Shown: positions 23,700 through 35,694, numbered from the stretch's first letter. The stretch: 64,000 nt of DNA from Crocodylus rhombifer (GCA_038503035.1 JAVSML010000046.1:813662-877661); one strand, 5' to 3'. Notes: generated by a model from the letters alone, not told the origin. Numbers and translations: made by a program.

Positions 23700-24567
23700 T
23701 ACAAGTGCCCACTCAAGTCAGTCTGCAGCCACTCCACTAATTCAAAGGTGGTTCTTCTTATTTAAAGCACTAAAACTGACAGAACAACTTGGCTGCTTCC
23801 CTTGAGTTTGATTGCTTGTAGATCAGTGGACTCTTCCAATGATGAACATGACTTCCCACACATGAATTCCCAGCATCTAAAATTATAATGACGTTTGATA
23901 CTAAATTTCCTAGCAAGCATACCACACAATTAAAACAGAAATTAAAATCCAGAGCTCTTCCCCATCAGTTTACAACAGGGTTTTTTTTTTTTCCTTTAAA
24001 CTCTAACCTTCTGGGGGAAAAGACCATGTCTCCTCTGTGTTCCTTAGCTGTCGTATCACTGCCGAAGTACGGGTGACTGATGAATATAAGAAAAAAGAAA
24101 CTTTCAAGATGTCTTTTTTATTATTCAATAAATGAAAAATAAATATTTTGGACCTGACTAAATATATTGTCTCATTTGAACACCTGGGCTGTTTGGTAAT
24201 CAACAGTACGGTGTTGCACATGCTTTATAGACCATGGGAGGTAAGGCAGGTTAACAGGTTAGTGCATTAGCCTCATTAGGGTTCAGAATGGAAGATGCAT
24301 AGAGCAGGTTTCCGGTTCTTCAACAGTTTTTACATAAGATGTCTGTTACTAAACAGTTATATATAACAGCACAGTGCAATATGTTCTACTGTCAGTGGTA
24401 TCCAGAAAGCCAACTGACTTCAGTTCTGTTTCCTGGATGTAACAAAGCTCTTAGCCTCTCCACCAACAACTCCTCCTCCCCTCACTTCCTCTCTTAATCA
24501 TGGTGGACACTACTGACATTCTCCCTGTCATTCAGGCCTGTAACACGAGTTTCATCTTGGACTCTGA
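23700..24567. other. unique DNA, nothing recognised
   Basis: AT-rich sequence with a few poly-T and poly-A runs. No gene is visible. Confidence 0.45.
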
Positions 24568-24838
24568 GGCTGCCTATACACATGCTCATTTGCATCCTAA
24601 TTAGAATGCTACAGCATCACTGCAGCATCACGTGCATTAAGTTTTTTAAAATGGCCACGGGGTGAGTTATCTAAAACTCACTGAATGAGGGTTAGATAAA
24701 GAATCCCATTGCCATTTTTAAATGCACAGGGGCTTAATACATGAGATGGTGAGATATTTTAATAAAAGCGGCTGCCCATGAAATTGCTCTAATTAAAATG
24801 CCACCCCGCCACATCTCCAAATAAGTGTATATGCAGCC
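24568..24838. mobile_element. MITE with TATACAC-type inverted repeats
   Basis: The left end GGCTGCCTATACACATG mirrors the right end, reversed GGCTGCATATACACTTA. Internal sequence includes short palindromic words and a TTTTAAAATGGCCAC core. It resembles the TCTACAC-type elements in length and end structure. It is non-coding, and the target duplication is not clear. Confidence 0.65.
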
Positions 24839-25142
24839 TGATGTTGCTCTAAGTCAGGTGTGGCCTCTGTGTGTGGCACATGGCAGATTCAGGGATGCAC
24901 AGTGCTAGGTAGGAGAGGACGCAGTAAATTGGGCTGGGAGCGCATGGTGGGAAGTAGAAAGCAGAGCAGTGGATCAACCAGGGAGCACAGAAAGCAATGC
25001 AGCGAATCAGGCGGGGAAGGGGGTCAGAATGGCATGCCTGCCAAAAAGGTTGGCCCCCCACTGCTAAGTCTTCACATCCAAGCTACCTGATACCTGTGTC
25101 AGCCTTATATGAACTAGCTGAGGCACCAAAAGATATCTCATT

Positions 25143-25259
25143 GGGTGTAGCTACACATGTTCATTTAATGCACATTAGCTCAATTAAAGGCTCATTAAGG
25201 GTGCATGTCTACACATGCGCGCCCTTAATGTGCCTTAAAATGGCAATGTAGACATGCCC
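25143..25259. mobile_element. short MITE with TCTACAC-type inverted repeats
   Basis: This 117-bp element has ends GGGTGTAGCTACACATG and, reversed, GGGCATGTCTACATTG. Inside, GGGTGCATGTCTACACATGC repeats the terminal motif, which suggests one element internally deleted or a nested pair. Confidence 0.65.
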
Positions 25260-25945
25260 ATTGTGGAAGCACAGAGCTCAGCATGGGATGATTTGACTTT
25301 CCAAGTAGCTAGTTCAAGTTTCCTCACCACACTGCAGTCTGTAGTGTAGATTCTTTCTAACTGCTCTAACATAGTATTTTCTGTTCAACCATGCAGCTAA
25401 ACTCTCATCCAAGTTGTCATCAGCTCATGCCTCAATTACTCCATCATTCTTTTCTTTGCTCTTGGTAATTGCAGTCTTGCCCAGCATTATAGCTATACAG
25501 AATATTGCTTCAAATTTCAGTTTCCCCAGCCCATTGTTTTTACCCTCTCACCTTTCTCTCTGATCGTTTCAGTTTTTCAGTCTTCACCATCACATGATAT
25601 ATAATCAGCTTCTTTTCACTTTCAAAGCACTTTATAGCTTAGCTCCACCTCAGTTTTCATTATTCTGTACTGAAATACCAACTTCCACCTCCAAAAGGCC
25701 CAGGACACCAGCCTCCTCATTACATTTTTAAGCCAGCACTTTGATTCTGCTGCCCCTCATGCTTTGAGAGGACTCCCTGAAAACATCTGCAAACTAAGGA
25801 CTTGGACATAGAACATATTTACCCCAGTGTAACTGGGCTTTACACCAACATAAAAAAAGGAGTGGACAGACAACATATACCCATGAACTGGGTAACTTTT
25901 GCCTATCATATGTTGACATAACCTATGAAAGAATTAGAAGTATAA
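25260..25945. other. unique DNA, nothing recognised
   Basis: AT-rich sequence with pyrimidine-rich stretches. No gene or named repeat is visible. Confidence 0.4.
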
Positions 25946-26600
25946 TTCATAGAATCACAGAAAATTAGGGTTGTAAGGGACCTCAGGAGTCATCTAGTCC
26001 AACTCCCTGCTCAAAGCAGGACCAGCCCAACTACTTCCCAGCCAAAGCTTTGTCTAGCTGAGCCTTAAAAACCTCCAAGGATGGAGATTCCACTACCTCT
26101 CTGGGTAACTAACCTGTTCCAGGGCTTTACTATCTATCCTCCTAGTAAAAAAACCTTTTCCTAATATCTAACCTGAACTTCCTGGCTGCAACTTAAGACC
26201 CTTGCTCCTTGTTCTGTCATCTGCCACCACAGAGAAAAGTCACGTGCCCCAGCCCCCTCACCATTTCCACTGCCCTCTGCTGGACTCATCAATTTGTCCA
26301 CATCCTTTCTGTAGTGGGGGCCCAAAACTGGACACAGGACTCCAGATGTGGCCTTGCCAGTGCTGAATAGAGGGGAAGAATCACTTCACTCTGCTGGCAA
26401 TGCAGCCTATCTGGCATGCTGTTAGCCTTCTCTGCAACAACGGCATGCTGTTGGCTCATATTCTGCTTATTGTCCACTGTAATCCCCAGGTCCTTTTCTA
26501 CAGAACCTCTGAGTCCTTTTCTGCAGAAAAGTATAAGCTCTACCAGTACAGGTATCAGCTGTCCACTTCCATTTGAGGGTAGCAATTTGCTTCAGGCAAA
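25946..26600 (-). pseudogene. 5'-truncated CR1 LINE (minus strand)
   Basis: The 3' end lies at the low coordinate: TTCATAGAATCACAGAAAAT followed by AAGGGACCTCAGGAGTCATC and the stem-loop CCCTGCTCAAAGCAGG, all typical of amniote CR1 3' ends. Upstream on the minus strand the C-terminal ORF2 segment is recognisable: VEKDLGITVDNKQNMSQQ, SEVILPLYSALARPHLESCV and QFWAP (26289-26585). Many lesions separate the remaining blocks. It belongs to a different, older-looking subfamily than the copies at 50-60 kb. Confidence 0.9.
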
Positions 26601-27635
26601 AAAGGGCATGGCTGTTTTCTAGCTACCTCATGGCAAAAGCTCTAACAGCAACTACTATATGCAACTATCCATGCTGCCCGTTTGCTTCAAACCCCTCTAA
26701 AATTTACACTGGTATACAAAAATGGAAGTTACGCATGTACATTCATCACCTATGTCCTAGTTCATTATCCTTCTTCAATCCCTCCTTATAACTCCCCTTA
26801 GTTATCATGCCTGTAAAAGTCTTATACCTGCTGGGTTGCTGCTGTGTTGAGATGACTGTCTAGTATGATGACCTGTCTGGCTGTTACACTGTACGCCCGT
26901 TATCCATCTGCCTGTCACCATTTGATGCCTCTTTCCCTAGTTTTAAATACACTACTTGGTACAGAAACAATGCTTTGTTTTTGTGTCTGAATTGCACTTA
27001 ACACACTACAGTCCTGATCTATAACCACCAGGTCTCTTAAATGCTATGGTGAGCAACTAGAATCGCAGTTGTGCAGATTGCATGACAAGAGATTGGCAAG
27101 GCGGCACACGGCCCTTCACCTCAATGGTGCCAGGTTGCCTGTGTGTGTCTAGCCTCAGCTTGAGGCAAGCAAAAGTGTTCACATCTCTCAACTGCTCAAC
27201 AACCAATCTGAAATGAATTAATTTGTGGCTTCAGTTCCATAGTGGACCAGCATCCATAGCATAAAAAGAGCCAATTGTGGTGACTAGTTAGCAGGCAAAC
27301 TTTATGGAGAGGCCAAGATTATGGGAACCGTTTGGAGATGAGACCATTTGCTCATCGCTAAAGCACATTCCTGTAGAAAGGGTGCACTGCCAGAGCGCTC
27401 TGCAGGGCCCCTTCACCCTGTGGGGACGAAACCCCTTGAGAATTGTAAATCTGGAACACTTCAGGAACAATAAATTCACATTAAAAACCCAAAAACTAAC
27501 TTCCAAACTATTCAAAGGAAGGGCTCATGAATTGTCATTTTTATTTGCAATATATTTGTGAGAAGAGAGAGACGGGATATTTCCCCCATTATTCAAACAG
27601 GAGCTGAGGCACAACAAAGTGAGGTCAAAAAGCAT
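26601..27635. other. unique DNA, nothing recognised
   Basis: No transposon ends or domain-like frames are visible. The two overlapping frames on opposite strands near 27288-27561 have no known motif. Confidence 0.45.
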
Positions 27636-27645
27636 TAACTAATTT

Positions 27646-27816
27646 GGCAGACAAGATTCTTTGGGTGAATTTGATATCTTTTATTAGACCAACTTAAATA
27701 GTTGGAATTTTTTTTCCCCAACTATTTAAGTTAGTCTAATAAAAGATATCAGATTCACCCCAATAACCTTGTCTGCCTATGTCCTTGGACCAACACAGCT
27801 ACAACCTATACCCTTC
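27646..27816 (-). mobile_element. foldback derivative of the GGCAGACAAGG repeat with 10-bp TSD
   Basis: Two 60-bp arms, 27646-27705 and 27718-27777, are inverted copies with about five mismatches, separated by a 12-bp loop. The arm reads GGCAGACAAG, then TTTGGGTGAAT and ATCTTTTATTAGACC. The right arm is followed by the rest of the repeat (TGTCCTTGGACCAACACAGC). The whole is flanked by TAACTAATTT at 27636-27645 and 27817-27826, a perfect 10-bp duplication. A twin-priming type of inversion during retroposition would explain the structure. Confidence 0.8.
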
Positions 27817-27984
27817 TAACTAATTTGGGCACCTAATTCGTAACGTCCTGGGCCAAGACCTGACTTTTCTGAGTACTTAGCATTGTATAGCACTTTACAT
27901 AGTTTAAACAGAACTCCCATTGACTTCAGTCCCATCTGAGTACTCTACATTGCTGCAATTAGACCCCAAATCCAGATACCTGTG

Positions 27985-28081
27985 TGGCTTTAATGACTTG
28001 CTTAGCATCACAAAAAGGCAGGGATAGGATCCAGCTCCCCAGCATAGCATTCAACCCCCTTAACACCAAGACCAGCCTTTG
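27985..28081 (-). repeat. SINE-like fragment
   Basis: The stretch TAATGACTTGCTTAGCATCAC, then GGATCCAGCTCCC and ACCCCCTTAACACCAAGACC, resembles the tRNA-related and core part of MIR-like or AmnSINE-like elements ('gaacccaggtctccc...ccttaaccactagacc'). Divergence is high and the family cannot be fixed from sequence alone. Confidence 0.35.
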
Positions 28082-31000
28082 TCTTCCCGTAGTCCTGCCT
28101 CATTTATTACACATCTTGCAACTTCTGTGACAACTAAAGCAAGAATGCTAAACATAACAGTGTCCTACACTGCACAGTCCAACACATCCCCAGAGCATCC
28201 ATCCTACCTAACAGATGAGGCATGTGTAATTAAATACTGCCCCATAACACACATACACAAGGCAACTGAATTAAGGTTCTAGTGCTTTTTCTAACTTCTG
28301 AGTGCTTGAGTGTGCAATATTAATACTGTTCATTTAACATATATATAATTATGAACTAATTCTAAGATACAGAGAGACCCAAGTAAAAAGTCCAAATCTA
28401 AACATTTCAAACAACTGGGCAATGAGGAGAAGGTGAAGCCCAGATCCAAACTTCACCAGCTGGGTTTTCTCTCTCTGACAAATTGAATTAAACTTTTGAC
28501 TTCAAACAGCGCTCAACTCCTGGATGAGGAGAACTGAAATACAAACCTAACTACAGAGGACAGCCATGCAGCGGTGGTCCATGTTTTTTCAGAGACACTG
28601 CAATGCCCAGCTAAAATGGGTGAACTCGTACTGCCCAAGCCTGAATAATTTCACTTTTACATGCTAAAGCCAGGAGTCTTATTTCACTACCGGAGCAATT
28701 ACAGAATACAGTCACTCATTCTGAAAGTCAGAAATTCATTATTTCACTCATTTCCAGCAAGCAGTCTACTCAGTCTACTATACGACTCTTTCTCAATATG
28801 TTAATCTGTAAACTCCCTTCTCTAACTATGGAACCCCAGACTTGCAGACATAACATTTTTAACCTGTCATGTAGTTCATTACATCTCCAGGGTATAAAAC
28901 TGATGGATCATTTTGATTTCACTATACCATATCTACAAAAGACCCTGGGTCATGGACTTTTATGACCAAACTGCACATTATAATCTCAGTTGCATCTATA
29001 AAATAAAATCACATGGAAACAGTTCACATGGTGTATTTAACATGGATGTAAGGGACAGTATAAATACCAACAGTATATCCTGGCATCATTCTCTGAACTC
29101 CACTCAATTTCTGCTTGGAAAAGAAAGGGGGCAGAGGGGGACGGGTGTTCATGCAGACTAGCATTTAAATTATCTTCTAACTCCATCTCAGGAAAGAGAA
29201 AAAACCAAGAGCTCAATACTTTCCCAGAGAATGCCTTACTTTATTCGTCTCTTTGCAAAAGTGACAGTTTTATTATTTCAATTTTGCCTTAACTGTGACA
29301 TTGACATGCATCCTGTAGTAAATTTGCCCCCTTAGACTCATTCATGAATTTGGCACATTACCAGCTGAATTTTGATAACCCAAATAGAATCCTTGGCTTT
29401 TCAAATCCATCAATCATAAATTTGGATTTTCCTTTGGCACATAGTTGTAAGTTTGGCTTTGTTGTTATTTTCTGGCATGTCTCCAAAAGCAAATAAAATT
29501 ATTGTCATGTATAGCAAACAAACAGTTTTATCATAAGGTTGGCTGGGACCAAATGGCGCTCCCTTCTATTCACACAGGTAAAGACACTACTACACATAGC
29601 CATAACCACAGATGTTCAAACCAAAATTCTTTGCCCAAAACTTTATTCCAACTGACATCCAGTTTTTCCTGCCTACACCAGATTCATACGCACATCACTT
29701 CTATGTTAACAACATCTCTCCAGGCTGCGCAGTTAAAGGAAATGGTAATCATATGTACACAATTTTGAAAAACCCTTTAAACAAAACTGGATATCCAAAT
29801 ACCGTACAATTTGCTGCAGTGCCCAGGGACTATTATGTTCTGTTACAAAGACTGCATCTGACTGTTTGTAGTAGGGAATGTGGGGAACCTTATGAATGAG
29901 AAGCAATCCACTGGCTTCACACTGAAAGGTTCATGATTTTTCTCAAGGATCTAGTGACAAGGAAGTAATTACAGATCTTATGGAAACATTATGGCTGGAG
30001 AAGGAGTGGGCTATCTTATAAATACACTGCCTCACATCTCTGATTACAAAGAAAACAAACCATCCTTTTGACTTGCAAACAGCACAGACAACAGTTGTGA
30101 GGTCTGCTCAGAGCACATAGCAAAATCCATTTCCCATCCCAAGCAAGAAAGGAAAAGTCACAATGAAAATCAGGTTTCCGCTTCACAGCCCAAAAGAAAA
30201 GACACACTCTGCCCTTCACCTAAGATTTTTCAGGCATTTTCTAGATATTTTCTACACCGGGTGAATAGTAGGTAGAGATTTTCTTCCTTAAAATCAGCCC
30301 ATCTAAGAGGAACGTTCCCTTCCTAAAGGGGGGAATAGGATGCAAACCCAAAGGGACAAGCAGCAATAAGCAACATAGTAAAGACTACAAGACATGGACT
30401 TACACTTTTGGTGTGTAATACTCCCAGATCTTGCTGGCTGGAAATAACTAGCCCATTTCTTTATGGCACTGTTGCTTCCATCTGATCTACTGAAATAAAA
30501 ATATAGCTCTGTAATAATGACATAACCGACTGCAGATTTGGCAGCACGTCAGGACGTCAGAGGCTGCTCCAAGGCATTTACTGCCAAAAAATACTAATGC
30601 TAAGTGGCAGAGAAATAAATACCTTTCAGGAGGAGAATGATGCTTCTGCTCCTGCTGCTGCTCCTTGTCTTGTGTAACAGCAAAGGCAGCTCTGTGCCAC
30701 TGACATGCTGCCAGCCAGCATTTCATACAGACGCTCGTGGGGTCCTAGTGCCTTCCCCAGCAGTTGTTTTCTATATTATATCCAGGTAGATTCAGATTTC
30801 ACTGACCTGGTCCAGCCACTTGCTGGTATAGCTGCATTTCTCTTAGCATGTGTCTATTCCAGCAAGAGGATATAGGTTCTCCAGTTGCACTAAGTTTTGC
30901 TGTAAGCTTCCCAGTAGCACAGAATGCTTGCAAAAATCCAAACCACGTGACATGCATTTTGATCCTGGTTCTTAAAGGTTCAGGCCATATCCCCTGACAG

Positions 31001-31152
31001 GTTTGCGAGCTTTTGAGTGCACCCTTGATGTGCTGCTTCCTGTGGAAAATTTGTGAAATTTTCAGGAAACCAGATAATGCTTGCCAGTTTGGGTCAAATT
31101 TTGCCCTTAGCACTGGGTTCATTTGGACCCAAGGCACAAAGCAAAACTTAAT
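28082..31152. other. unique AT-rich DNA, nothing recognised
   Basis: Three kilobases of AT-rich sequence without transposon ends that I can name. Open frames of 67-95 residues (for example 29502-29768, 29612-29899, 30487-30726) have no recognisable domain, signal peptide pattern or splice framing. Confidence 0.45.
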
Positions 31153-31634
31153 GGCCGTATCCAGATGAGTGTGGACATGTAGTATGTGGCATTGCTGACC
31201 CACTTGTGGTGCCACACACCGCATATGCAGGCATCCCCAGTGCTGCTACCTTGCAGTGTGGTGGGCAGGAGGGGGCGGGGGTTGACCACAGGAGATCCTA
31301 GGGTCAAAAAACCCTTGCAAAAACAGAAGTGAGTCTGTGCAGATGGCAGCAGTGCGTGCCACCCAAAATGGGAGCCTAGCTGGCTGGAGCCATGCTCCAG
31401 CTGCCAGCCCGGCGTCCTGCCACAGCTGCAGCCCCAGGAGGCCCCTAGGACCACAGGTAAGACTGCTGGGGCCAGCACAGTTGCTGGGCCCAGCTTCTCC
31501 TACCCCACCCAGGGTAACCTGCCACGCACCAGAGTGCACATGGCACAAGTGTTCCCTGGGAACAAGTAGCAGCAGCATAAGGTGTGCTGCTGCTTCTCCC
31601 TGGGGAAACAAACATCACTCATCTGGACACACCC
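31153..31634. mobile_element. GC-rich inverted-repeat element, copy 2
   Basis: The ends are GGCCGTATCCAGATGAGTGTGG and, reversed, GGGTGTGTCCAGATGAGTGATG, the clearest pair in this family. The core is a reversed counterpart of the 4.5-kb copy: TGGCATTGCTGACCCACTTG, AGTGTGGTGGGCAGG, GGGTCAAAAAACCC and GGTGGGGTAGGAG on the opposite strand. The 119-141-residue frames on both strands come from its composition. Confidence 0.75.
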
Positions 31635-32685
31635 AATGACTGAGTAAAGAAGAAAGTTTGAGTAAATCAAGCTAATTAAAAAAACACATTGTTTTTACAC
31701 TTTGCGTCAGAGCAGTTAAGGTGGACCTGCACAGCATTCAGCCTTGCATAATATTTTTCTAAAGCAGTCTAGTGAACAAGAGAGACCTGTGTACTCAACC
31801 ATGAAGCATTTTGTTAATCTGTGTTTATGCCAACAATCCAGTCTCCCATTTGCAAACATGCAGAGGGCTTACATTTTATCAGACGGCACTCTACCAGTGG
31901 CAGCTCTCCACTGAAAAGTGTCCTTTGCAAAGGGCCCTCAATAAAGTATGACCTGTGCACCCCTCAGTGAAGGCATCTTGCTATGGCTCCAGAGTCATGC
32001 TCTGGACTCATACTGAAGGCTGCTCCTCATTGATCCAACTGTAAATGAGTACCTATCTGGTCATCCATAGTGAGGAGCCAAAAGCAGCTACAGATAATGG
32101 CTAGCAATGCCAGTCCTTTGTGTGCAACTGGCTACAAAAACTGGTATGACTTAACCATGTCAGCCCATTATGCTTTTAAGCTTGGGCAGACCTTGGACAT
32201 TGACAGCACTGGCACAGTTCCTAGTAAGGAAATCAGGGAATTCAAACAGATCTGTGGCTTACTTTGAAACTGTTCCTTTAACCGTTACTCTGCTGCATGA
32301 CCCAAAATTTCACTGTGTCACTTTCTTTACCTACCCCAAACTTTTCTTACATTGTCAGACAAGGAAACTGAAAATGATACGGGAAATCAAAAGAAAATGT
32401 GCACAGAGTTACTACATGCAACTGCAGAAACAGAAGGGTCATAATGGATGTTTTGTTGCCACAGCTCTTACGAAATGTAGAAGATGTCCTTTACTACTTC
32501 ACTTAGTATCTCAGAGCCCCCATTCAACAGGAAGCAGCTGGCAATTTTATCTACATGGCACTGGAGCAGGAATAATACCCACCACCTGCCAAGCTGTTTC
32601 TAATGTGGTGGCCATGACTTAAGTCTAAATTAGCTTTGCAAACAAAAAACATTTTCCTATATCCAACAGCAAGACAGGTACCACC
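31635..32685. other. unique DNA; long but unrecognised frame
   Basis: A 150-codon plus-strand frame runs from 32170 to 32622, but it has no known domain, no hydrophobic leader and no repeated family context. I see no reason to treat it as a gene. Confidence 0.4.
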
Positions 32686-32689
32686 ACAT

Positions 32690-33056
32690 GGACATGTAGA
32701 CATGCCTACATGTCCATTTACATTGGCTTAAGTTTACTGTGCAGTAAGTTACTGCACAGTAAGCAGCAATAGGCTGGCATCTACACATGCAGGCATTAAG
32801 GTGTATTAACGCTGTGTGTGGACTGACTTGGGACTAAAGTTAGTCCCAAGTCAGTCCACACACAGTGTTATTAACCAGCAAGGCGTCTACATGTGCATTA
32901 GTGTGCTGTAACTAATTGGGCATAAATTTATGTCGCTCAAGTCGGCATAAGTCACTATATTCACTGTACAGTATGGGCATGCACATGTCAACACCCACCT
33001 GTACTGTGCAGTAATTTTGGTTACTGTGCAGTCAATGTGCATGTGTAGACGTGCCC
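32690..33056. mobile_element. palindrome-rich MITE cluster (TCTACAC type)
   Basis: The region begins with the palindrome GGACATGTAG/CTACATGTCC (32690-32715) and ends with a reversed GGGCACGTCTACACATGCAC. Inside are CATCTACACATGCAGGC and GCGTCTACATGTGCAT around a central hairpin, and repeated TACTGTGCAGTA words. The arrangement suggests two related elements, one nested in the other. It has no coding capacity. Confidence 0.65.
32808..32869. repeat. near-perfect 30-bp hairpin
   Basis: Left arm 32808-32837 and right arm 32840-32869 are inverted copies with a single mismatch and only two bases between them (AACGCTGTGTGTGG...GGACTAA / TTAGTCC...CACACACAGTGTT). It forms the centre of the MITE at 32.7-33.1 kb. 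Confidence 0.9.
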
Positions 33057-33059
33057 TGT

Positions 33060-34310
33060 GTAGATGTCCTTAACTTTAACCTATGTCTATATGGAGGTGG
33101 TTTGGCAAATCAACTTAAAGCGGGAAGGCAATGCATATTAATTAAACTATATTAAACCCACATCTAGAACTCCCACTGAGGAAAAAAGTGCTTTCAAGTG
33201 CTGTAGTTTCTTCCCCAAACTTATCGCTGTGTGTTGTTTCTTATAGCATGATAAAAAAAAAAAAAACAATGGCAGACATAATTAAAAAATGAACCATTTT
33301 CAACCCCAAGTTTCAAACTCTCCATAGTCTCTCTGGTTTTGTATGGGGATGAGTCATAACAAGCAACTAGAGAGAATTTAAGCAAAAAATGTTCGTTGTT
33401 ATATTTCCATTCACGAATTATGTGGATTATTATCAAAAGCGCATGGAATTTCTATGAAGGTTTATGGATTTTCTTTGTCTTTATTAAGCCCCGTGTTGCT
33501 CATCTCCTGTATTAATGTTTGAGATCACCGGTGCAAATAAGGTGGAAGTGCTCCAAGGAAAATCAACATGTGAAAGCAAAAAGCTAATAACATTTTAAAT
33601 GCAAACAGGGTGAAAGAAAAATTTAAGAAAAATGCTGGCAAAAATCCATGGGTTTTTTTTAAATGTAGGCATGATCACAGTTTTAATTAATCATTATCAC
33701 TGCATCTTTACTGAGCCATTATGGAACAGTGTATAAAACACAAAGAAATACATTGCTCTTATCTATAACTCGGTCAGTAAATATGTTGAAAAAGCCGGAA
33801 TGACAAAAATAATTTCTTAGGGTTTCAATAAAAATATTTTCTTTTAAAAAACATTTTGGCAAAAAATGTTCTGACCACCTTGTTCCTCTTCCAAGCATTT
33901 GCACAGTCTGAATCAGGCACACATTGAGCTTCTGATGAGAAGACCCTTAAGACTAATGCTTCAAAATAGTTAATTAAAACACTGGAATTCTTGAACATCA
34001 AACTGAACCCCTTTCTTGAATAGAGGTTCCATAGTTTTATCCGTGTATTTGTAGGCAATACAGATCAATAAGAAAACAGCTACCACAAATGAACAGTTTG
34101 AACATAGTTTAGATGACTGGATACACACTGAAGGGTAAATCCTATTTCACTTTACATGTCTATATGGCATATACAGCAGTGTAACTGTCTATTTTGGCAC
34201 TTATCCCTTGATTTAGATTCTTTTTCATCCTGTGCTAAAATACAACAGCCCTGTACTCATACCTGCCAGAAATACAATGGTGGAGACAGTACTGTAGCAA
34301 GGAAGTTTGG
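33060..34310. other. unique AT-rich DNA, possibly conserved non-coding
   Basis: No repeat or gene is recognised. The stretch 33440-33730 has AT-rich, low-repeat composition with TAAT/ATTA clusters (TTTTAATTAATCATTATCAC), of the kind seen in deeply conserved enhancers. This is only a compositional impression. Confidence 0.35.
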
Positions 34311-34314
34311 TGCC

Positions 34315-34480
34315 CAGGGCGAAGCCTGCAGCAGCAGCCCGCCCTCATGCCACGCACAGATCCAGGGGGCATATGGACCCCCATGCTCGCCCAGGAGTGT
34401 GCTCAGAGGCTGGAGCTACCCTCCTCCTTGCTCTGGTACTTGGCAGAGAATGAGGCCCTTCCACATTTTAGCCCAATAGC
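34315..34480. repeat. GC-rich fragment related to the 55-kb element core
   Basis: CCTGCAGCAGCAGCCCGCCC followed by CACAGATCCAGGGGGCATATG matches, in order, the core of the element at 54.7-55.8 kb (CCTGCAGCAGCAGCCTGCCC ... CAGATCTGGGGGCACATGC). The surrounding sequence is not GC-rich, so this is probably a piece of a related transposon. Confidence 0.5.
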
Positions 34481-34649
34481 GCCCTAACCACGACACTTTC
34501 TCAGGGAACATGAGACTCAGTTTCCAGGCTCTTCCGCTGCAAAGGGGGTTTGACTACGCATCTCACAAATGCCATAGGGTTAGACACTATCCAGACTTCC
34601 CCTTTGAGATGATCCACTGCAACTTGCATTTAATATTCACTGTAGTAGT

Positions 34650-35689
34650 GTAACCCAGGCAGTACTCCAAGGAGTACCTCCTCTCCAATTGAAGGAATCA
34701 AAGCAGGTGCACAAGCACTGTGGGAGGTGTAGGGACTCTCCTCCCCCTATAGAGCAGAGTCAGACTACTAATGGGAACTTAACCATATACTTTTTAATAC
34801 TGGGAACATAACAGGCATAAATCAGAGGGTACAGTGGACACTACAATGCCCTAAGGGGACAGGATTCAACAAAGGTTAGACACTTACAATCATTGACAAA
34901 AAACAGGGTTAACAAAATATAAAACACAAACAGCAGAACAAACAATATGGGTTGGTGAAATATAAAAAGGCACAAAATGCAAAATGTCAAATGACAAGGA
35001 AATATACAGATGGCCTTGGTACCTGGAGAGGGGGAACACAATGACCCTTTTCTACTGCAAGAAGATTTGCTTCTTGTTATCTCACTCAACCCAGCTAGGA
35101 CTTGAACCCAGATCTCCCATACAGCAGGCAGGAATGCTGCCACACAGCTACCACTGGTGGCACTGCTCCAGCCTGCTAGGGGTCTTGACCTTCCCAGAGC
35201 CCTGGCCTCACATTGAGCTGCCTGGCCTCTGATTGGAGGAGCTGGAAGCAGAGCTGGGAACCTCTCAGGTCACTGCTCAGATCCTTCCTGGAGCGGGGGA
35301 GGGGGGAAGCCTCTTTTGCTGGCTGCAGCCTCTCATAGGGGATCCTGCAGCCCAGTGGGTAGCCTCTCCTGCCGGCCACACGCTGTGCTACTGAGGGTCC
35401 CACTGCTGCCTGCAGGTCCTGCTCTTTCAGGCTCTTCCGGGGCACTGCTCCTGTCCCACTGGCTCAGCTCTGTGAAGCTCCTTCCTTCTTGTCCCTCACT
35501 GGTCTCTCCCCTGAGTCAGCCCATGCTGCCCCTTTTTATCCCCCTCCAGGTGACCCAAGGGGCCCATTAGGACATGGGAGGGGGGGTCTCTGGAGCCTGA
35601 TTGGTGCAGAAAGAGAATCCCAAGTCCTCCAATCATCTTTTGCCCTTTCAAAACCACTGGGCTAGGTCACTGCCAGCTAGCCCATCACA
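34650..35689 (-). mobile_element. LTR-like element with TATA box (minus strand)
   Basis: On the minus strand the block starts TGTGATGGGCTAGCTGGCAG at 35689. It carries a strong TATA-like box GGGGGATAAAAAGGGG (about 35533-35548) at a distance typical for U3. It ends near 34650 with GGGTTACACTACTACA. The TG...CA termini, promoter position and size (about 1.04 kb) suggest a solo LTR. Flanking 5-mers do not match, so the exact ends and solo status are unproven. Open frames on both strands are accidental. Confidence 0.6.
35533..35548 (-). promoter_or_regulatory. TATA-like box of the LTR-like element
   Basis: On the minus strand GGGGGATAAAAAGGGG, an uninterrupted ATAAAAA core inside GC-rich surroundings, lies about 150 bases downstream of the putative LTR start. 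Confidence 0.5.
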
Positions 35690-35694
35690 TCAGT

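Noticed and set aside
31246..31611. Long frames on both strands near 31.1-31.6 kb
   Set aside because: They coincide with the GC-rich inverted-repeat element, copy 2; equivalent frames occur in its other copies.
32170..32622. 150-residue plus-strand frame
   Set aside because: No domain, leader, repeat or splice context was recognised. The length can arise by chance in 64 kb.
35085..35130. tRNA B-box-like GACTTGAACCCAGATCTCCC
   Set aside because: It sits inside the LTR-like block with no A box or cloverleaf around it, so it is not a tRNA gene.
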